A stretch of 64,000 nt of DNA from Tissierella sp. (lineage in GTDB: Bacteria > Bacillota > Clostridia > Tissierellales > Tissierellaceae), in contig NZ_JAVKTS010000005.1 of NCBI RefSeq assembly GCF_031460495.1, forward strand, positions 124,001 to 188,000. The letters are read 5' to 3'. Each line of letters opens with the position of its first letter. Positions within the stretch are counted from its first letter, which is position 1. The notes beneath the pieces are model-generated. The model was not told the DNA's origin. It did not search any database and saw nothing but the letters and a program-made list of their open reading frames with translations. The position numbers and the translations under genes are program-made. Positions 17,691 to 24,859 of this stretch are shown in pieces.

Positions 17691-17719
17691 TGTAACTAAA
17701 TTGTAATTCTAATGTAACC
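17691..17719. promoter_or_regulatory. Possible Pho box (three 11-bp-phased TGTAA repeats)
   Basis: TGTAA occurs at 17691, 17702 and 17713, exactly 11 bp apart (TGTAACTAAAT, TGTAATTCTAA, TGTAACCAATT). Eleven-base direct repeats of TGTAA/TTACA type are how PhoB/PhoP response regulators bind. The array is about 70 bp before the gene at 17786. The regulator assignment is inference. Confidence 0.5.
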
Positions 17720-17785
17720 AATTGAGGCAAAATATTTGTTATATTAGTACTATAAAGAATACCTACTAAAAAGGAGTGTTAATAA

Positions 17786-18838
17786 ATGAGAAATTTTAAA
17801 AAATATATAGTATTGTCAATGGCAGCTTGTATTACATTAAGTCCAGTTTTAGCTAATGCTAATGATATAGTAGAGGAAGTGACTGTCATATCTGCCCCTA
17901 TCAATAGTGAAGAAGAAATAAAAGTAAAAGATTATATTAAATATGAAGGGAAAATTACTAGTATCACTAAAAATGAAAAATATATATCTATTATGGTAAA
18001 GGATGACGCATCAGACCCATATAATGGGATGTTGTTTCATATAGACGAAGATGTTATTCTATTAAATGACAAAGCTATGGATTTTATATCTAAGGACTCA
18101 TTTAAAGAAGGTCAGACTGTAACTGGATACTATAGCAAGGATACAATAATGTTGATGAGCTTACCAGCTCAATTATCCCCAGACCTTATTATATTAAATG
18201 AAGCAGAGGAGCCGGTTACCGTAGAAGTATCTAAATTTAATAAAGAGTTAATTTCTACTGATGGTATGCTAAAAATTAGTCCAACGGATACTACAATTAT
18301 AACTGATAAAAATGGGAACAAGGTAGATAAGGAAGATTTAGTAGATAGAGATTTAATTGTTTTCTATACAATATCAACTAAGAGCATCCCAGCACAAACA
18401 GGACCAGAGAAAATAATTGTAATGGATAAAGAGGATACTGTATTAGAAGTAGAAACGCCAGAACCTGAAGTTATACAGGCTGAAGTATCAGTGCTTAATA
18501 AAGCATTGATAAATGAAAAGGAAATTACCTTAGATAAAGAATTATATAAAAATGAAAAAGATATTGTTATGGTACCACTTAGACAAATTGCTGAAACATT
18601 AGGATATGAAGTAAATTGGAATAATGACCTAAGGAAGGCAGAATTAACAAAAGGAGCACAATGGACAGCAGTAACAATTGGAGAAGACAATTATAGTTTT
18701 GCAAAAATGCTTGTAAGACTAGGCGCTGCTCCAGAAATTAAAGATTCAACCACCTATGTTCCGTTAAATTTTCTAGAAGAAATATTGAAGGTAAGTGTGG
18801 AAATACTAGAAGATGGAATGGTTAATATAGCTGAATAA
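17786..18838 (+). CDS. Exported protein with copper amine oxidase-like N domain
   Basis: A 350-residue secreted protein. Residues 1-26 form a signal peptide (ending near ANAND). The middle (about 45-220) has two repeated beta-rich segments (YIKYEGKITSITKNEKYISIMVKDD; PAQLSPDLIILNEAEEP and PAQTGPEKIIVMDKED resemble each other). The C-terminus (about 240-350) is a Cu_amine_oxidN1 / stalk domain: MVPLRQIAETLGYEVNWNNDLRKAEL is its hallmark. Such stalk domains are extracellular modules with no known catalysis. A GGAGTG ribosome site precedes the ATG. Function unknown; the phased TGTAA repeats hint at phosphate control. Confidence 0.85.
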   Translation: MRNFKKYIVLSMAACITLSPVLANANDIVEEVTVISAPINSEEEIKVKDYIKYEGKITSITKNEKYISIMVKDDASDPYNGMLFHIDEDVILLNDKAMDFISKDSFKEGQTVTGYYSKDTIMLMSLPAQLSPDLIILNEAEEPVTVEVSKFNKELISTDGMLKISPTDTTIITDKNGNKVDKEDLVDRDLIVFYTISTKSIPAQTGPEKIIVMDKEDTVLEVETPEPEVIQAEVSVLNKALINEKEITLDKELYKNEKDIVMVPLRQIAETLGYEVNWNNDLRKAELTKGAQWTAVTIGEDNYSFAKMLVRLGAAPEIKDSTTYVPLNFLEEILKVSVEILEDGMVNIAE

Positions 18839-18854
18839 GACGATCCTCCTTGTA

Positions 18855-18895
18855 GATGAGGGCATTTGCGGAAACGCAATGCCTTCATTTTTTTC
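18855..18895 (+). terminator. Terminator after the exported stalk-domain protein
   Basis: Stem GAGGGCATTTGCG / CGCAATGCCTTC with a GAAA tetraloop, followed by ATTTTTTTCC. Confidence 0.88.
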
Positions 18896-18997
18896 CTTAA
18901 AATATGAATATGTAATTTTTGTTTTTTCCAACAAATTTCATTATTATATGTTAAAATAATATAATGTAAGGAAGATTAAATAACAGGAAGTGATAAA

Positions 18998-19384
18998 ATG
19001 TATTCAGAATACTCTATGAAGGTAATAGAACATTTCATGAGTCCTAGAAATGTAGGTAGTATGAAAGATCCTGATGGAGAAGGGACCTATGGAGATTTGA
19101 AATGTGGGGATTCTTTGACTATTTACATTAAAGTCAAGGATAATATTATAGATAAGATTAGTTTTTTAGTATTTGGGTGTACTGCATCAATAGCAACATC
19201 AAGTATGATAACAGAAATGGCTAAGGGAAAGACCATAGAAGAAGCTATGGCAATAACTGAAAAAGAATTAATTGATGCCCTAGATGGACTACCACAATCC
19301 AAACTTCACTGCTCAGTCTTGGGAGTAAAGGGACTAAGAGCAGCAATAAATGATTATAAGGAGACGAACAATGCTAGATCTTAG
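18998..19384 (+). CDS. IscU/NifU-like iron-sulfur cluster scaffold
   Basis: A 128-residue NifU_N family scaffold on which Fe-S clusters are assembled. Three ligand cysteines are present: Cys36 in LKCGDS (with Asp38), Cys61 in FGCTASIA and Cys105 in LHCSVLG. The N-terminus YSMKVIEHFMSPRNVGSM is typical. No cysteine desulfurase lies beside it, unlike standard isc/suf loci, so it may serve the neighbouring Fe-S enzymes (double-cubane reductase) or be an orphan scaffold. The next gene overlaps its 3' end. Confidence 0.92.
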   Translation: MYSEYSMKVIEHFMSPRNVGSMKDPDGEGTYGDLKCGDSLTIYIKVKDNIIDKISFLVFGCTASIATSSMITEMAKGKTIEEAMAITEKELIDALDGLPQSKLHCSVLGVKGLRAAINDYKETNNARS

Positions 19385-19733
19385 ATGGTTGATAAATTTC
19401 ATAATGCCTGTGAGTCTAATAATATATGGATCAGTATATATTAAAAAGGCAGGAGGCAGTATTAGTAATTTTTTAGGATATAGGACTGTCCGATCCATGT
19501 TATCTGAAGAAACCTGGAAGTATGGAAACAGAAGAGCAGGGCAGATATGGATAAGATTAGGGTTGGGATTAATCATATTTTCTGCATTATATCTTTTGTT
19601 TATATCGAAAGATTTCTCCAAGCCAAGTTGGTTATTGGCAATAGTGTCAGTTTTATCAAGTATGGTATCTTTACAGACTGTGGATAAAGAATTAAAGGAA
19701 AAGTTTGATGAGAAAGGAAAGAAACTGGTATAA
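19371..19733 (+). CDS. SdpI/YfhL-like small membrane protein
   Basis: A protein of about 120 residues with three hydrophobic segments (about 5-22, 55-75, 85-102) and the SdpI-family motif NFLGYRTVRSMLSEETWKYGNRRAG, where Gly-Tyr-Arg and the Trp/Asn/Arg pattern are conserved. SdpI proteins include immunity factors against the SdpC toxin, but most members have no known role. ATG 19371 is preferred because AAGGAGACG precedes it; the frame opens a little further upstream. It overlaps the IscU-like gene by 14 bases. Confidence 0.78.
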   Translation: MLDLRWLINFIMPVSLIIYGSVYIKKAGGSISNFLGYRTVRSMLSEETWKYGNRRAGQIWIRLGLGLIIFSALYLLFISKDFSKPSWLLAIVSVLSSMVSLQTVDKELKEKFDEKGKKLV

Positions 19734-19787
19734 TCTCATATATAAATTGCAATTTTCTTACCTGTTTATTATTAAATATATCTATAC

Positions 19788-19834
19788 AAACCCATCTACT
19801 TATAAACATATATAATTGGTAGATGGGTTTTTTA
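19788..19834 (+). terminator. Terminator after the SdpI-like gene
   Basis: Stem AAACCCATCTAC / GTAGATGGGTTT (12 bp, 19-base loop), followed by TTTAC. Confidence 0.85.
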
Positions 19835-19881
19835 CATGATAAACTTAATATGTATGAACTAATATAAAGGGAGAGTGCAAT

Positions 19882-21051
19882 ATGAGACCACAAATAATGG
19901 AAGAAGTTGAAGGTTTAAGAGGTATAAATTCCGTAAAAATCAAGGAAGCACATGAAGCAGGTAAAAAAGTTGTAGGAATGTACTGTGTATTTTCTCCTTC
20001 GGAAATAGCCTTGGCAGCAGATGCGATTTCAGTGACCTTATGTGGTACTGCTCAAGGACCTATAGAGGATGCTGAAAAAGAACTACCAAGAAATTTATGT
20101 CCGTTAATTAAATCTAGCTATGGATTTGCAATTACAGATAAATGTCCATACTTCTATTTTTCAGATGTACTACTAGCAGAGACTACATGTGACGGAAAGA
20201 AAAAGATGTATGAATTGATGGGAAAAATAAAACCAATGCATATTATGAACTTGCCACAAACTGCTAATGATGAGGATTCATTAGAATCTTGGAAAAAAGA
20301 AATGGTTAAATTCAAAAACTTCTTAGAGGAGAAACTTGAAGTAGAGATAACAGATGAAAATCTAAGAGATGCTATAAAGCTTATGAATAGAGAAAGAAAT
20401 GCAATGAAGAAACTACATAAACTAAATGCTCATAAGCCTGCTCCATTATCAGGTATGGATATGATGCTTGCTCAATGGCTAAAGGGATTTAATGTAGATA
20501 AGGAAGCAGGAATAGATTTAATTGAAAGATTAATAGCTGAAGTTGAAGAAAGAATGGCTAAAGGAATATATGCTTTTGATGAAACAGCACCAAGGATATT
20601 ACTTACAGGATGTCCAATAGGCTCAGGTTCAGAAAAAGTATTAAAGGCATTAGAGGAGGCTGGAGCATCTGTAGTAGCTTTAGAAAATTGTACAGGATAT
20701 AAGGGGTTAGATGTACTAGTAGATGAAGATGAAAATAAAGATCTAATGTTGGCTTTAGCAGAGAAATACTTATCTACACCTTGTTCATGTATGACAAATA
20801 ACAACTCAAGATTAGACCTTATTGGAAGATTAGCTAAGGAATATGATGTAGATGGAGTAGTAGATTTAACTTGGCAAGCGTGTCATACTTACAATATTGA
20901 ATCATTTACAGTGAAAAAATTTGTACAAGAAGAGTTAGATCTTCCGTTTATTCAAATAGAAACTGACTACTCAGATTCAGATACAGGTCAGGTAAAAGTA
21001 AGAGTAGAGGCTTTCTTAGAAACATTAGAAAGACCAGCTACTGCAAAATAG
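19882..21051 (+). CDS. Double-cubane-cluster anaerobic reductase (2-hydroxyacyl-CoA dehydratase D family)
   Basis: A 389-residue member of the HgdB/FldB-like superfamily, closest in layout to the single-subunit double-cubane cluster proteins (YjiM-like). Conserved cysteines sit in RNLCPLIKSSYG, ETTCDGKKKMYE, TGCPIGSG, ENCTGY, TPCSC and WQACHTY. In the characterised Carboxydothermus homologue an [8Fe-9S] double cubane accepts electrons from an ATP-driven activase and reduces small molecules such as acetylene; physiological substrates are unknown. The activase gene follows after 15 bases. Not a classical heterodimeric dehydratase: only one D-type subunit is present. Confidence 0.88.
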   Translation: MRPQIMEEVEGLRGINSVKIKEAHEAGKKVVGMYCVFSPSEIALAADAISVTLCGTAQGPIEDAEKELPRNLCPLIKSSYGFAITDKCPYFYFSDVLLAETTCDGKKKMYELMGKIKPMHIMNLPQTANDEDSLESWKKEMVKFKNFLEEKLEVEITDENLRDAIKLMNRERNAMKKLHKLNAHKPAPLSGMDMMLAQWLKGFNVDKEAGIDLIERLIAEVEERMAKGIYAFDETAPRILLTGCPIGSGSEKVLKALEEAGASVVALENCTGYKGLDVLVDEDENKDLMLALAEKYLSTPCSCMTNNNSRLDLIGRLAKEYDVDGVVDLTWQACHTYNIESFTVKKFVQEELDLPFIQIETDYSDSDTGQVKVRVEAFLETLERPATAK

Positions 21052-21066
21052 TAAAGGATGATATAA

Positions 21067-21822
21067 ATGCATTATATTGGGATTGACATAGGGTCAACAG
21101 CTGCAAAGGTTTCTGTATTTGAAGATGATAATCTAATAGAGAACTTCACAATGCCTACAGGGTGGAGTAGTATAGAAACTTCAAAAGTTATAAAAGAAAG
21201 ATTAGAAGAAAAAAATATTGTAATAGATGAATCAAAGGTTATAGCCACAGGTTATGGAAGGATTTCAGTACCCTATGCAAATAAAACTATTACAGAAATT
21301 ACTTGCCATGGTAAGGGCACTTACTATTTATTGGGTAAGGACTCTACTGTAATAGATATAGGTGGTCAGGATACTAAGATAATTACCTTAGATAAGGGAA
21401 GAGTAACTAATTTTACCATGAATGACAAATGTGCAGCAGGAACTGGAAGGTTTCTGGAATTAATGGCAAATACTTTAGGGGTTAGTATAGATGAACTATC
21501 CAATATGGCACTTTCTGGAGAGGATATAAATATCACCAGTATGTGTACAGTATTTGCAGAATCAGAAGTCATAAGCCTTATAGGATCTGGGACAAAGAGA
21601 GAAAGTATAGCAAGGGGAATCATAAACTCCATTACAGGAAGAGTATATGCCATGTTACACAAGCATGGTACTAGTGATACTATATTTTTAACAGGTGGAC
21701 TATGTGAAGTGGAACCCTTTATCAAACTTCTTTCTGAAAAGTTACAAATACAAGTTAAAACAGATTCCCTGGCAAGATATGCAGGCTCTATTGGAGCAGC
21801 CTTGTTGACTAAGGAACTATAA
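21067..21822 (+). CDS. Acyl-CoA dehydratase activase / double-cubane reductase activator (ASKHA ATPase)
   Basis: A 251-residue BadF/BadG/HgdC family ATPase. It has the ASKHA phosphate-1 loop GIDIGSTAAKV (residues 4-14), second phosphate loop VIDIGGQDTK (about 97-106), the [4Fe-4S] cysteines in NDKCAAGTGRF and SMCTVFAESE, and a late TGGLCEVE adenosine motif. It is expected to be a homodimer with one bridging cluster that fires low-potential electrons into the partner reductase at the cost of ATP. The partner is the gene directly upstream. Confidence 0.93.
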   Translation: MHYIGIDIGSTAAKVSVFEDDNLIENFTMPTGWSSIETSKVIKERLEEKNIVIDESKVIATGYGRISVPYANKTITEITCHGKGTYYLLGKDSTVIDIGGQDTKIITLDKGRVTNFTMNDKCAAGTGRFLELMANTLGVSIDELSNMALSGEDINITSMCTVFAESEVISLIGSGTKRESIARGIINSITGRVYAMLHKHGTSDTIFLTGGLCEVEPFIKLLSEKLQIQVKTDSLARYAGSIGAALLTKEL

Positions 21823-21827
21823 TTTAA

Positions 21828-21861
21828 ATGACACAGAGGAAGAGTCCTCTGTGTCATTTGT
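21828..21861 (+). terminator. Palindromic repeat acting as terminator
   Basis: ATGACACAGAGGA (21828-21840), AGAG loop, TCCTCTGTGTCAT (21845-21857), followed by TTG. It is a 13-bp perfect stem 5 bases after the activase stop and one member of the dispersed GACACAGAGG repeat family described in the findings. Confidence 0.75.
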
Positions 21862-21895
21862 CGTAAAAAGACCAATTATTATGAATGTAGTTTCA

Positions 21896-21975
21896 TATTA
21901 ATTGGCTAATATATAAGTAGCATACAAACATCTAATATTTTTAGTATATCTAGGTTATCAGATTGCCAATTAATA
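21896..21975. repeat. Long-range inverted repeat in a 360-bp gene-free stretch
   Basis: TATTAATTGGC (21896-21906) and GCCAATTAATA (21965-21975) are perfect 11-bp complements 58 bases apart. They could close a structured RNA or bind a regulator upstream of lrgA. Apart from this, the tandem repeat at 22127 and the terminator at 21828, I see no coding potential between 21823 and 22181. Confidence 0.45.
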
Positions 21976-22126
21976 AATAAATCATGTATTTCAGTCATGA
22001 ATATTAGCATTTTACTGCAAAATCATTGTTAAAAAAGTAAATAACTAATATAATTGCCTTAAAGATAAAACTTTACTGTATTAATGCGCAACACTTATCC
22101 AATAAAAAAGAAAGGAGGACAGAAAA

Positions 22127-22158
22127 GTTACATAGCTTTTATGTTACATAGCTTTTAT
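22127..22158. repeat. Perfect 16-bp tandem duplication upstream of lrgA
   Basis: GTTACATAGCTTTTAT occurs twice head to tail (22127-22142 and 22143-22158), between a GGAGG sequence at about 22114 and the lrgA ribosome site. It may be a slippage product or a direct-repeat operator. Confidence 0.85.
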
Positions 22159-22181
22159 AATAAAATAAGGTGGTGGTATTA

Positions 22182-22541
22182 ATGAAAATTATTAAAGAAT
22201 TAGCTATAATAGTTGGAATCTTATTTGTAGCTCATGTTACTCAAATGATAACCAAAATACCTATTCCAGCCACAGTCTTAGGAATGATACTATTATTGAT
22301 TTGCTTACTAACTGGAATGTTAAAGCTAGAGAGTATAGAAAATGTATCAAAGTTTTTTCTAGATCATTTAACTTTTTTATTTATTCCAGGTGGGGTGGGA
22401 CTAATAGCATCGTTAGGATTAATCAAGGAGCAATGGCTGCCAATTTTAATAGTTATAGTTTTAACAACGGCGTTAGTAATAGCAGCTACAGGATCTACTG
22501 TGCAACTGCTTAAAGGTAAAAGAAAGGGGGTAGTTAAGTAA
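22182..22541 (+). CDS. lrgA: CidA/LrgA family membrane protein
   Basis: A 119-residue, four-helix protein of the LrgA/CidA family. The typical segments are GILFVAHVTQMITKIPIPATVLGMILLLICLL and FFLDHLTFLFIPGGVGLIASLGLI. LrgAB pairs were first called antiholins, but Bacillus PftAB and plant PLGG1 homologues transport pyruvate or glycolate/glycerate. ATG 22182 follows AAGGTGGTGG. It is directly abutted by lrgB, and lytS/lytR genes lie 2.3 kb downstream, the usual regulatory pair. Confidence 0.92.
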   Translation: MKIIKELAIIVGILFVAHVTQMITKIPIPATVLGMILLLICLLTGMLKLESIENVSKFFLDHLTFLFIPGGVGLIASLGLIKEQWLPILIVIVLTTALVIAATGSTVQLLKGKRKGVVK

Positions 22542-23230
22542 TGGATTATTTAGATACTCCTATATTTGGATTTGTTCTTTCAGTTATTGCTTTTGAGATA
22601 GGTCTTTTTATAAGTAAAAAAACAAAAAAGGCCATATTCAATCCTTTAATTATAGCAATAGGTCTGATAATAATACTTTTATTATCTTTCGATATTGATT
22701 ACGAAATTTACAATAAGGGTGGAAGTATAATTACTTTCTTTTTAGGACCAGCAACGGTACTTTTAGCAGTACCACTATATAAGCAAATAGAAAAATTAAA
22801 GGAAAGTGGCATCCCTGTAGTAGTGGGAATTGCAGTAGGGTGTCTTGTATCAATAGTTAGTATTTTCTATTTAAGCAAGGCATTTGGATTAGTTGATTCA
22901 ATTGCAATATCCTTGATACCTAAATCTGTTACAGCAGCTATATCTAGAGAGATATCCGCTCAAATAGGAGGAATACCAGCTTTAACAGTGGCTGTAACAG
23001 TACTTACAGGAATTACAGGTAATATGATAGGACCCTCTGTATGTAAATTATTTAGAATTAAAGATGAAGTTGCAGTAGGTATAGCAATGGGAACAGCTTC
23101 CCACGCCATAGGAACTGCAAAGGCTATAGAATTAGGTGAAGTTCAAGGAGCAATGGGTTCCTTAGCAATAAGTGTAGCAGGCATAATTACTGTATTTTTA
23201 GCACCATGGTTATTTCAAATATTAATCTAA
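22541..23230 (+). CDS. lrgB: LrgB family membrane protein
   Basis: A 229-residue LrgB/YohK family protein with about seven hydrophobic segments. Family motifs seen: FLGPATVLLAVPLYKQ (about residues 66-81), SLIPKSVTAAISREISAQIGG (about 123-143) and GTASHAIGTAKAIELGEVQGAM (about 185-206). It works with LrgA as a channel or carboxylate carrier. It starts at the lrgA stop codon. Followed by a cupin and a PLP aminotransferase, which favours a metabolite-transport role over cell lysis control here. Confidence 0.93.
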   Translation: MDYLDTPIFGFVLSVIAFEIGLFISKKTKKAIFNPLIIAIGLIIILLLSFDIDYEIYNKGGSIITFFLGPATVLLAVPLYKQIEKLKESGIPVVVGIAVGCLVSIVSIFYLSKAFGLVDSIAISLIPKSVTAAISREISAQIGGIPALTVAVTVLTGITGNMIGPSVCKLFRIKDEVAVGIAMGTASHAIGTAKAIELGEVQGAMGSLAISVAGIITVFLAPWLFQILI

Positions 23231-23245
23231 ACTGGGGGTATAAAA

Positions 23246-23593
23246 ATGTTAAAAAGAGCAAATGAGTTAAGACAAGATGTAGTGGTAAACTTAATGCAAG
23301 GAGAAGGAGAAATCAAAAGAACACACTTCTTTGAAGTAGATGATTTCTGTGGTCACGGTAGATTGTATGCAAAGCATGTAATAGAAGCAGGAAATTCTAT
23401 AGGTTTTCACAAGCATGAAGGAGAGCAAGAAGCTTATTATATACTAAAGGGTAAAGCTCTTTACAGTGATAATGGAAATGAAATAGAGATTAAAGAAGGA
23501 GATTTTACTTTATGTCCAAGCGGAGAAGGACATTCAATCAAAAATATTGGAAATGAAGATTTAGAGTTTATTGGATTAATTATGAAGGCTTAG
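23246..23593 (+). CDS. Small cupin-domain protein
   Basis: A 115-residue single-barrel cupin. Motif 1: GFHKHEGEQEAYYILKGKALY with two His and a Glu; motif 2: GDFTLCPSGEGHSIKNIG with the third His. It probably binds one divalent metal. Its location between lrgB and the aminotransferase, with short gaps, indicates one operon; it might be an isomerase or a small sensor of the transported metabolite. No specific reaction can be assigned. Confidence 0.87.
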   Translation: MLKRANELRQDVVVNLMQGEGEIKRTHFFEVDDFCGHGRLYAKHVIEAGNSIGFHKHEGEQEAYYILKGKALYSDNGNEIEIKEGDFTLCPSGEGHSIKNIGNEDLEFIGLIMKA

Positions 23594-23614
23594 ATAAAAA
23601 AGGAGGAATATAGA

Positions 23615-24760
23615 ATGAAACTTAGAAAATTAGTTATGATACCAGGACCAACACCAGTAGTTAGGTCAATTCAAGATCAAATGGGAAGAGAAACTGTTGC
23701 TTTTGGAGACCCAGGATTTATAAATGATTACAAAGAATTGCTAAAAGATATGAAGGAATTATGGAAAACTGAAGGTGAAGTATTTGTAATAGCTGGAACG
23801 GGAACTCTTGCAATGGAAATGGGAATAGCGAATACTCTTAAAGCAGGAGATAATTTACTAATAGTATCAAATGGATTCTTTGGAGATAGATTTATAGACC
23901 TTGCAGAAAGAAAAGGTATAAATATAGATGTAATAAGCAGTGAATGGGGAAAAATTGTTCCTGTAGAAGAAATTGAAGCAAAACTTAATGAAAAGAAATA
24001 TGCAGGCGTAACAGTGACTCATGTAGATACATCAACTGGTGTTTGTGCACCAATAAAAGAAATTGGTGAAATGTTGAAAAAATTCCCAGAGACAATGTAT
24101 ATTGTAGATGGAGTTTGTGCTACAGCAGCTGAGCCAGAGTATGTGGATGAAATGAATATAGATATACTAATTACAGGTTCACAAAAGGCCTTTGGTGTAG
24201 CTCCAGGACTTGCAATGCTATGGGCAGGACCAAAAGCATTGGAAAGAAGAAAAGAATTAGGAAAGATTCCAGAGTATTATATTGATTTTGATAAATGGCT
24301 ACCAGTTATGCAAGATCCATCTAAATACTTTGCTACACCACCAATAAATATGATTTGGGCACTTAGAGAATCAGTAAATTTAATTAAAGCAGAAGGATTA
24401 GAAAACAGATATGAGAGACATAAGAAAAATGCTAGAGCAGTGCAAGCTGCCTTAGAAGCTTTAGGATTTACTTTGTTAGCAGACAAAGAGTATAGAGCAG
24501 TTACTTTATCTAATGTTTTATATATGGATGGAGTAAATGATTTAGAATTTAGAAAGGTTTTAGGAGAAGAAGGTGTTGTTGTAGCAGGAGGCTTGGCAGC
24601 TTATGCAGGAAAGATGTTTAGACTAGGACATATGGGTAATATAGATATTCACGACATGGTTTCCACAATAGCAGCTATAGAAAGAGCTTTATTTAGATCA
24701 GGAATTAAAGTAGAGCTTGGTAAAGGTGTAGGAGTATTAATGACAGAACTTCTTAAATAA
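23615..24760 (+). CDS. Class V PLP aminotransferase (alanine/serine-glyoxylate aminotransferase family)
   Basis: A 381-residue fold-type I aminotransferase. The N-terminal PGPTPV (residues 10-15), GTGTLAMEM, VDGVCATAAEP (Asp for the PLP pyridine N) and GSQKAFGVAPGLAMLW (PLP-Lys near residue 192) are the AGXT/PucG family marks. Expected reactions are transamination between glyoxylate or pyruvate and alanine, serine or a related amino donor. AAAGGAGGAA precedes the start. It sits in the lrgAB operon, whose relatives move pyruvate and glycolate, so a shared 2-oxoacid/2-hydroxyacid pathway is a reasonable inference. Confidence 0.92.
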   Translation: MKLRKLVMIPGPTPVVRSIQDQMGRETVAFGDPGFINDYKELLKDMKELWKTEGEVFVIAGTGTLAMEMGIANTLKAGDNLLIVSNGFFGDRFIDLAERKGINIDVISSEWGKIVPVEEIEAKLNEKKYAGVTVTHVDTSTGVCAPIKEIGEMLKKFPETMYIVDGVCATAAEPEYVDEMNIDILITGSQKAFGVAPGLAMLWAGPKALERRKELGKIPEYYIDFDKWLPVMQDPSKYFATPPINMIWALRESVNLIKAEGLENRYERHKKNARAVQAALEALGFTLLADKEYRAVTLSNVLYMDGVNDLEFRKVLGEEGVVVAGGLAAYAGKMFRLGHMGNIDIHDMVSTIAAIERALFRSGIKVELGKGVGVLMTELLK

Positions 24761-24762
24761 TA

Positions 24763-24796
24763 TCTAGGGGATGGTTTTATACCATCCCCTTTTATG
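24763..24796 (+). terminator. Terminator after the aminotransferase
   Basis: Stem GGGGATGG(T) / (A)CCATCCCC (24767-24774 and 24782-24789, loop TTTTATA), followed by TTTTATG. Confidence 0.85.
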
Positions 24797-24859
24797 ATTT
24801 TAAATCCTGTTAATATTCACTAAAAGGATATATAATATATAGTATAGGGAGTGAAAAGA

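Noticed and set aside
22140-22181. 13-codon leader peptide upstream of lrgA (ATG 22140)
   Set aside because: It is created by the tandem duplication, and no independent support exists.
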